Below are positions 39,775 through 40,927 of a stretch of 40,927 bases of DNA, in pieces. Numbering within the stretch: the stretch's first letter is position 1; the number at the start of each line of letters is the position of its first letter. This stretch comes from CAZDDA01 sp964568045 (GTDB lineage: Bacteria > Bipolaricaulota > Bipolaricaulia > UBA7950 > UBA9294): assembly GCA_964568045.1 (NCBI GenBank), contig CAZMOL010000004.1, positions 1 through 40,927 of the forward strand, read 5' to 3'. The position numbers and the translations under genes are program-made. Under the pieces are notes generated by a model that did no database searches, was not told where the DNA came from, and saw nothing but the letters and a program-made list of their open reading frames with translations.

Positions 39775-40719
39775 ATGCCCTACGATCGACGCGAGCAGTT
39801 GAGACAGGAGTACGTCCGCCGGATCAACCGGGTGCTGGACTACGTGCGAGAGAATCTCGCCGGCGATCTGCGCTTGGAGACGTTGGCGCGGGTGGCGAAC
39901 TTCTCCCCGTATCATTTTCATCGCGTGTTTCACGGGATGACCGGCGAGACTTTGAATACGTTCATCCGACGGGTTCGTGTCGAAACGGCGGCAGCGAAAC
40001 TTCTCTACCAACCGAAGCTCTCGATCACCCGCGTGGCGGTGGATTGTGGCTATTCCTCTCCGTCGAGCTTTGCGCGCGAGTTCCGTGAGGCGTTCGGGGT
40101 GAGCGCGTCGCAGTTTCGGGATGGCGGCTTTGCCTCACAGCGCAAGATCCGTCAAGCGGATGGCAAGATCGGCGAAGACGTATCCGCTTTGTCCTCCTAT
40201 GATGAAGACACAATCCAACAACTGCACAGGAGGTACGCGATGGTAGAGATGAAAGTAGACGTCAAAGAAATGCCGGAGATGCACGTGGCCTACATTCGCC
40301 ACATCGGCCCGTACAACCAGATCGGTGGCGCGTTTGGCAAGCTGATGCAGTGGGCCGGTCCGCGGGGCCTGCTCAACTTCCCCGAGACGAAGATGCTTGG
40401 TGTTTACCGCGACAACCCGGAGATCACCGAGGAATCAAAACTCCAGTCCAGCGCGTGCATCACCGTGCCCGAAGACACCAAGGTCGAAGGAGAGGTGGGG
40501 ACGATGAGCATTCCCGGTGGGCTGTTCGTGGTGGGGCACGTGGAGATCAACCAGGATCAATTCGGCGAGGCGTGGGACAAGCTGATGGGCGAGTGGCTGC
40601 CGGAGAGCGGCTACCAACCCGACGATCGGCCGTGCTACGAACTCTACCTTAACGACCCCAAGCAGCATCTGGAAGGCAAATTCATCGTTGACATCTGCGA
40701 GCCGGTCAAGCCGATGTAG
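39775..40719 (+). CDS. AraC-family regulator with C-terminal GyrI-like effector domain
   Basis: Transcription activator of 314 residues. The N-terminal part has the two AraC helix-turn-helix units (LRLETLARVANFSPYHFHRVFHGMTGETLNTFIRRVR; ITRVAVDCGYSSPSSFAREFREAFGVSASQFR). From about residue 156 the GyrI-like domain begins MVEMKVDVKEMPEMHVAYIRHIGPYNQIG and runs to FIVDICEPVKPM. Relatives (Rob/SbmC type) bind hydrophobic small molecules. ATG 39775 is used; GTG 39751 would overlap TATCAT (39755-39760), a likely -10. A strong internal ribosome site precedes the second domain. Confidence 0.9.
   Translation: MPYDRREQLRQEYVRRINRVLDYVRENLAGDLRLETLARVANFSPYHFHRVFHGMTGETLNTFIRRVRVETAAAKLLYQPKLSITRVAVDCGYSSPSSFAREFREAFGVSASQFRDGGFASQRKIRQADGKIGEDVSALSSYDEDTIQQLHRRYAMVEMKVDVKEMPEMHVAYIRHIGPYNQIGGAFGKLMQWAGPRGLLNFPETKMLGVYRDNPEITEESKLQSSACITVPEDTKVEGEVGTMSIPGGLFVVGHVEINQDQFGEAWDKLMGEWLPESGYQPDDRPCYELYLNDPKQHLEGKFIVDICEPVKPM
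40228..40242 (+). promoter_or_regulatory. Internal ribosome-binding site before the GyrI-like domain
   Basis: AGGAGG (40228-40233) lies 6 bp before an in-frame ATG (40240). This could start a stand-alone GyrI-like protein of 159 residues in addition to the full regulator. Confidence 0.45.
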
Positions 40720-40829
40720 GCAGCACACTGCGTAGCAAGCAACGCCGGGGCACGACGAAGTGGTGTGCACCGTTTTCAAAAAAGCCCTCCGTTGGATACC
40801 AGCCAGCTTGCTGGGGGGAGGAAAACGGG

Positions 40830-40862
40830 GATTCGCCGGAGGCGAATCAGCTTGTTGTTCTT
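40830..40862 (+). terminator. Intrinsic terminator after the araC-type gene
   Basis: GATTCGCC (40830-40837), loop GGA, GGCGAATC (40841-40848), an 8-bp perfect stem, followed by the T-rich TTGTTGTTCTT starting near 40852. Confidence 0.6.
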
Positions 40863-40900
40863 ACTAGCCATCTGTGCTCTCACAAGGATAACCCCTCAAC

Positions 40901-40925
40901 GTCGGAGACGAGCTCCGACGCTCGT
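40901..40925. repeat. Palindromic element with possible pseudoknot at right edge
   Basis: GTCGGAG (40901-40907) and CTCCGAC (40913-40919) form a perfect 7-bp stem with loop ACGAG. The loop is complementary to CTCGT at 40921-40925. It may be a REP-like intergenic element; its full extent runs off the window, and no second copy is seen here. Confidence 0.35.
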
Positions 40926-40927
40926 AT

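Noticed and set aside
1..40927. tRNA or rRNA genes, CRISPR arrays, insertion sequences, prophage or integrase genes
   Set aside because: I looked for T-loop motifs, regularly spaced repeats, transposase signatures and terminal inverted repeats on both strands and saw none that stand up.

Overview
The window reads as bacterial chromosome from an anaerobic or fermentative lineage with several archaeal-flavoured genes. Bacterial hallmarks are an NAD+-dependent DNA ligase, RlmN, a sigma-70 factor, a PriA homologue, strong Shine-Dalgarno sites and -35/-10 promoters. Archaeal-like or anaerobe-type genes are a Pus10 tRNA pseudouridine synthase, a fragment of an Lhr-type helicase, a tungsten aldehyde:ferredoxin oxidoreductase, an ADP-forming acyl-CoA synthetase and an Etf-linked 2-hydroxyacid dehydrogenase. 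A deep-branching phylum such as Bipolaricaulota/Acetothermia is possible, but this is inference; no rRNA or other marker in the window settles it.

Layout. 1-5.8 kb holds housekeeping genes: ligA and rlmN on +, then a sigma factor, pus10 and a broken lhr start on -. 5.9-6.4 kb holds a strong promoter, a c-di-GMP-I (GEMM-I) riboswitch and a strong intrinsic terminator with no convincing gene between them. A 12-TM ion transporter follows at 6.5-7.8 kb. 8.1-23.1 kb is a GntR-headed catabolic cluster on +, visibly lower in GC than its flanks: class III aminotransferase, two amidohydrolases, Gfo/Idh/MocA dehydrogenase, AOR, peptide-type ABC importer (binding protein and two permeases, no ATPases), enolase-superfamily enzyme, PLP deaminase/desulfhydrase and RidA. 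23.2-30.6 kb continues on + with an acyl-CoA/2-hydroxyacid module: LeuA-like DRE-TIM enzyme, ADP-forming CoA ligase, EtfB, EtfA, FAD 2-hydroxyacid dehydrogenase and a crotonase.

30.8-40.7 kb returns to higher GC and mostly housekeeping or small accessory genes: MBL hydrolase, a PriA homologue whose ATPase motifs are all degenerate, a TGS GTPase, an ATP-cone/uridine-kinase fusion, a Bcp peroxiredoxin, a HAD phosphatase, a doubly broken secreted TM1410/MJ1477-type protein, a HicBA pair, a membrane protein and an AraC-GyrI regulator.

Working model (inference): the GntR protein senses the substrate or an intermediate of an imported amino- or acyl-amino compound. Amidohydrolases and PLP enzymes release nitrogen, RidA clears the enamine product, AOR and the Etf/dehydrogenase handle low-potential electrons, and the ADP-forming ligase conserves energy as ATP. 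The substrate is not identifiable from sequence. The items most worth following are the gene-less c-di-GMP riboswitch transcript, bacterial Pus10 coupled to an Lhr remnant, the ATPase-dead PriA and the composite catabolic cluster.
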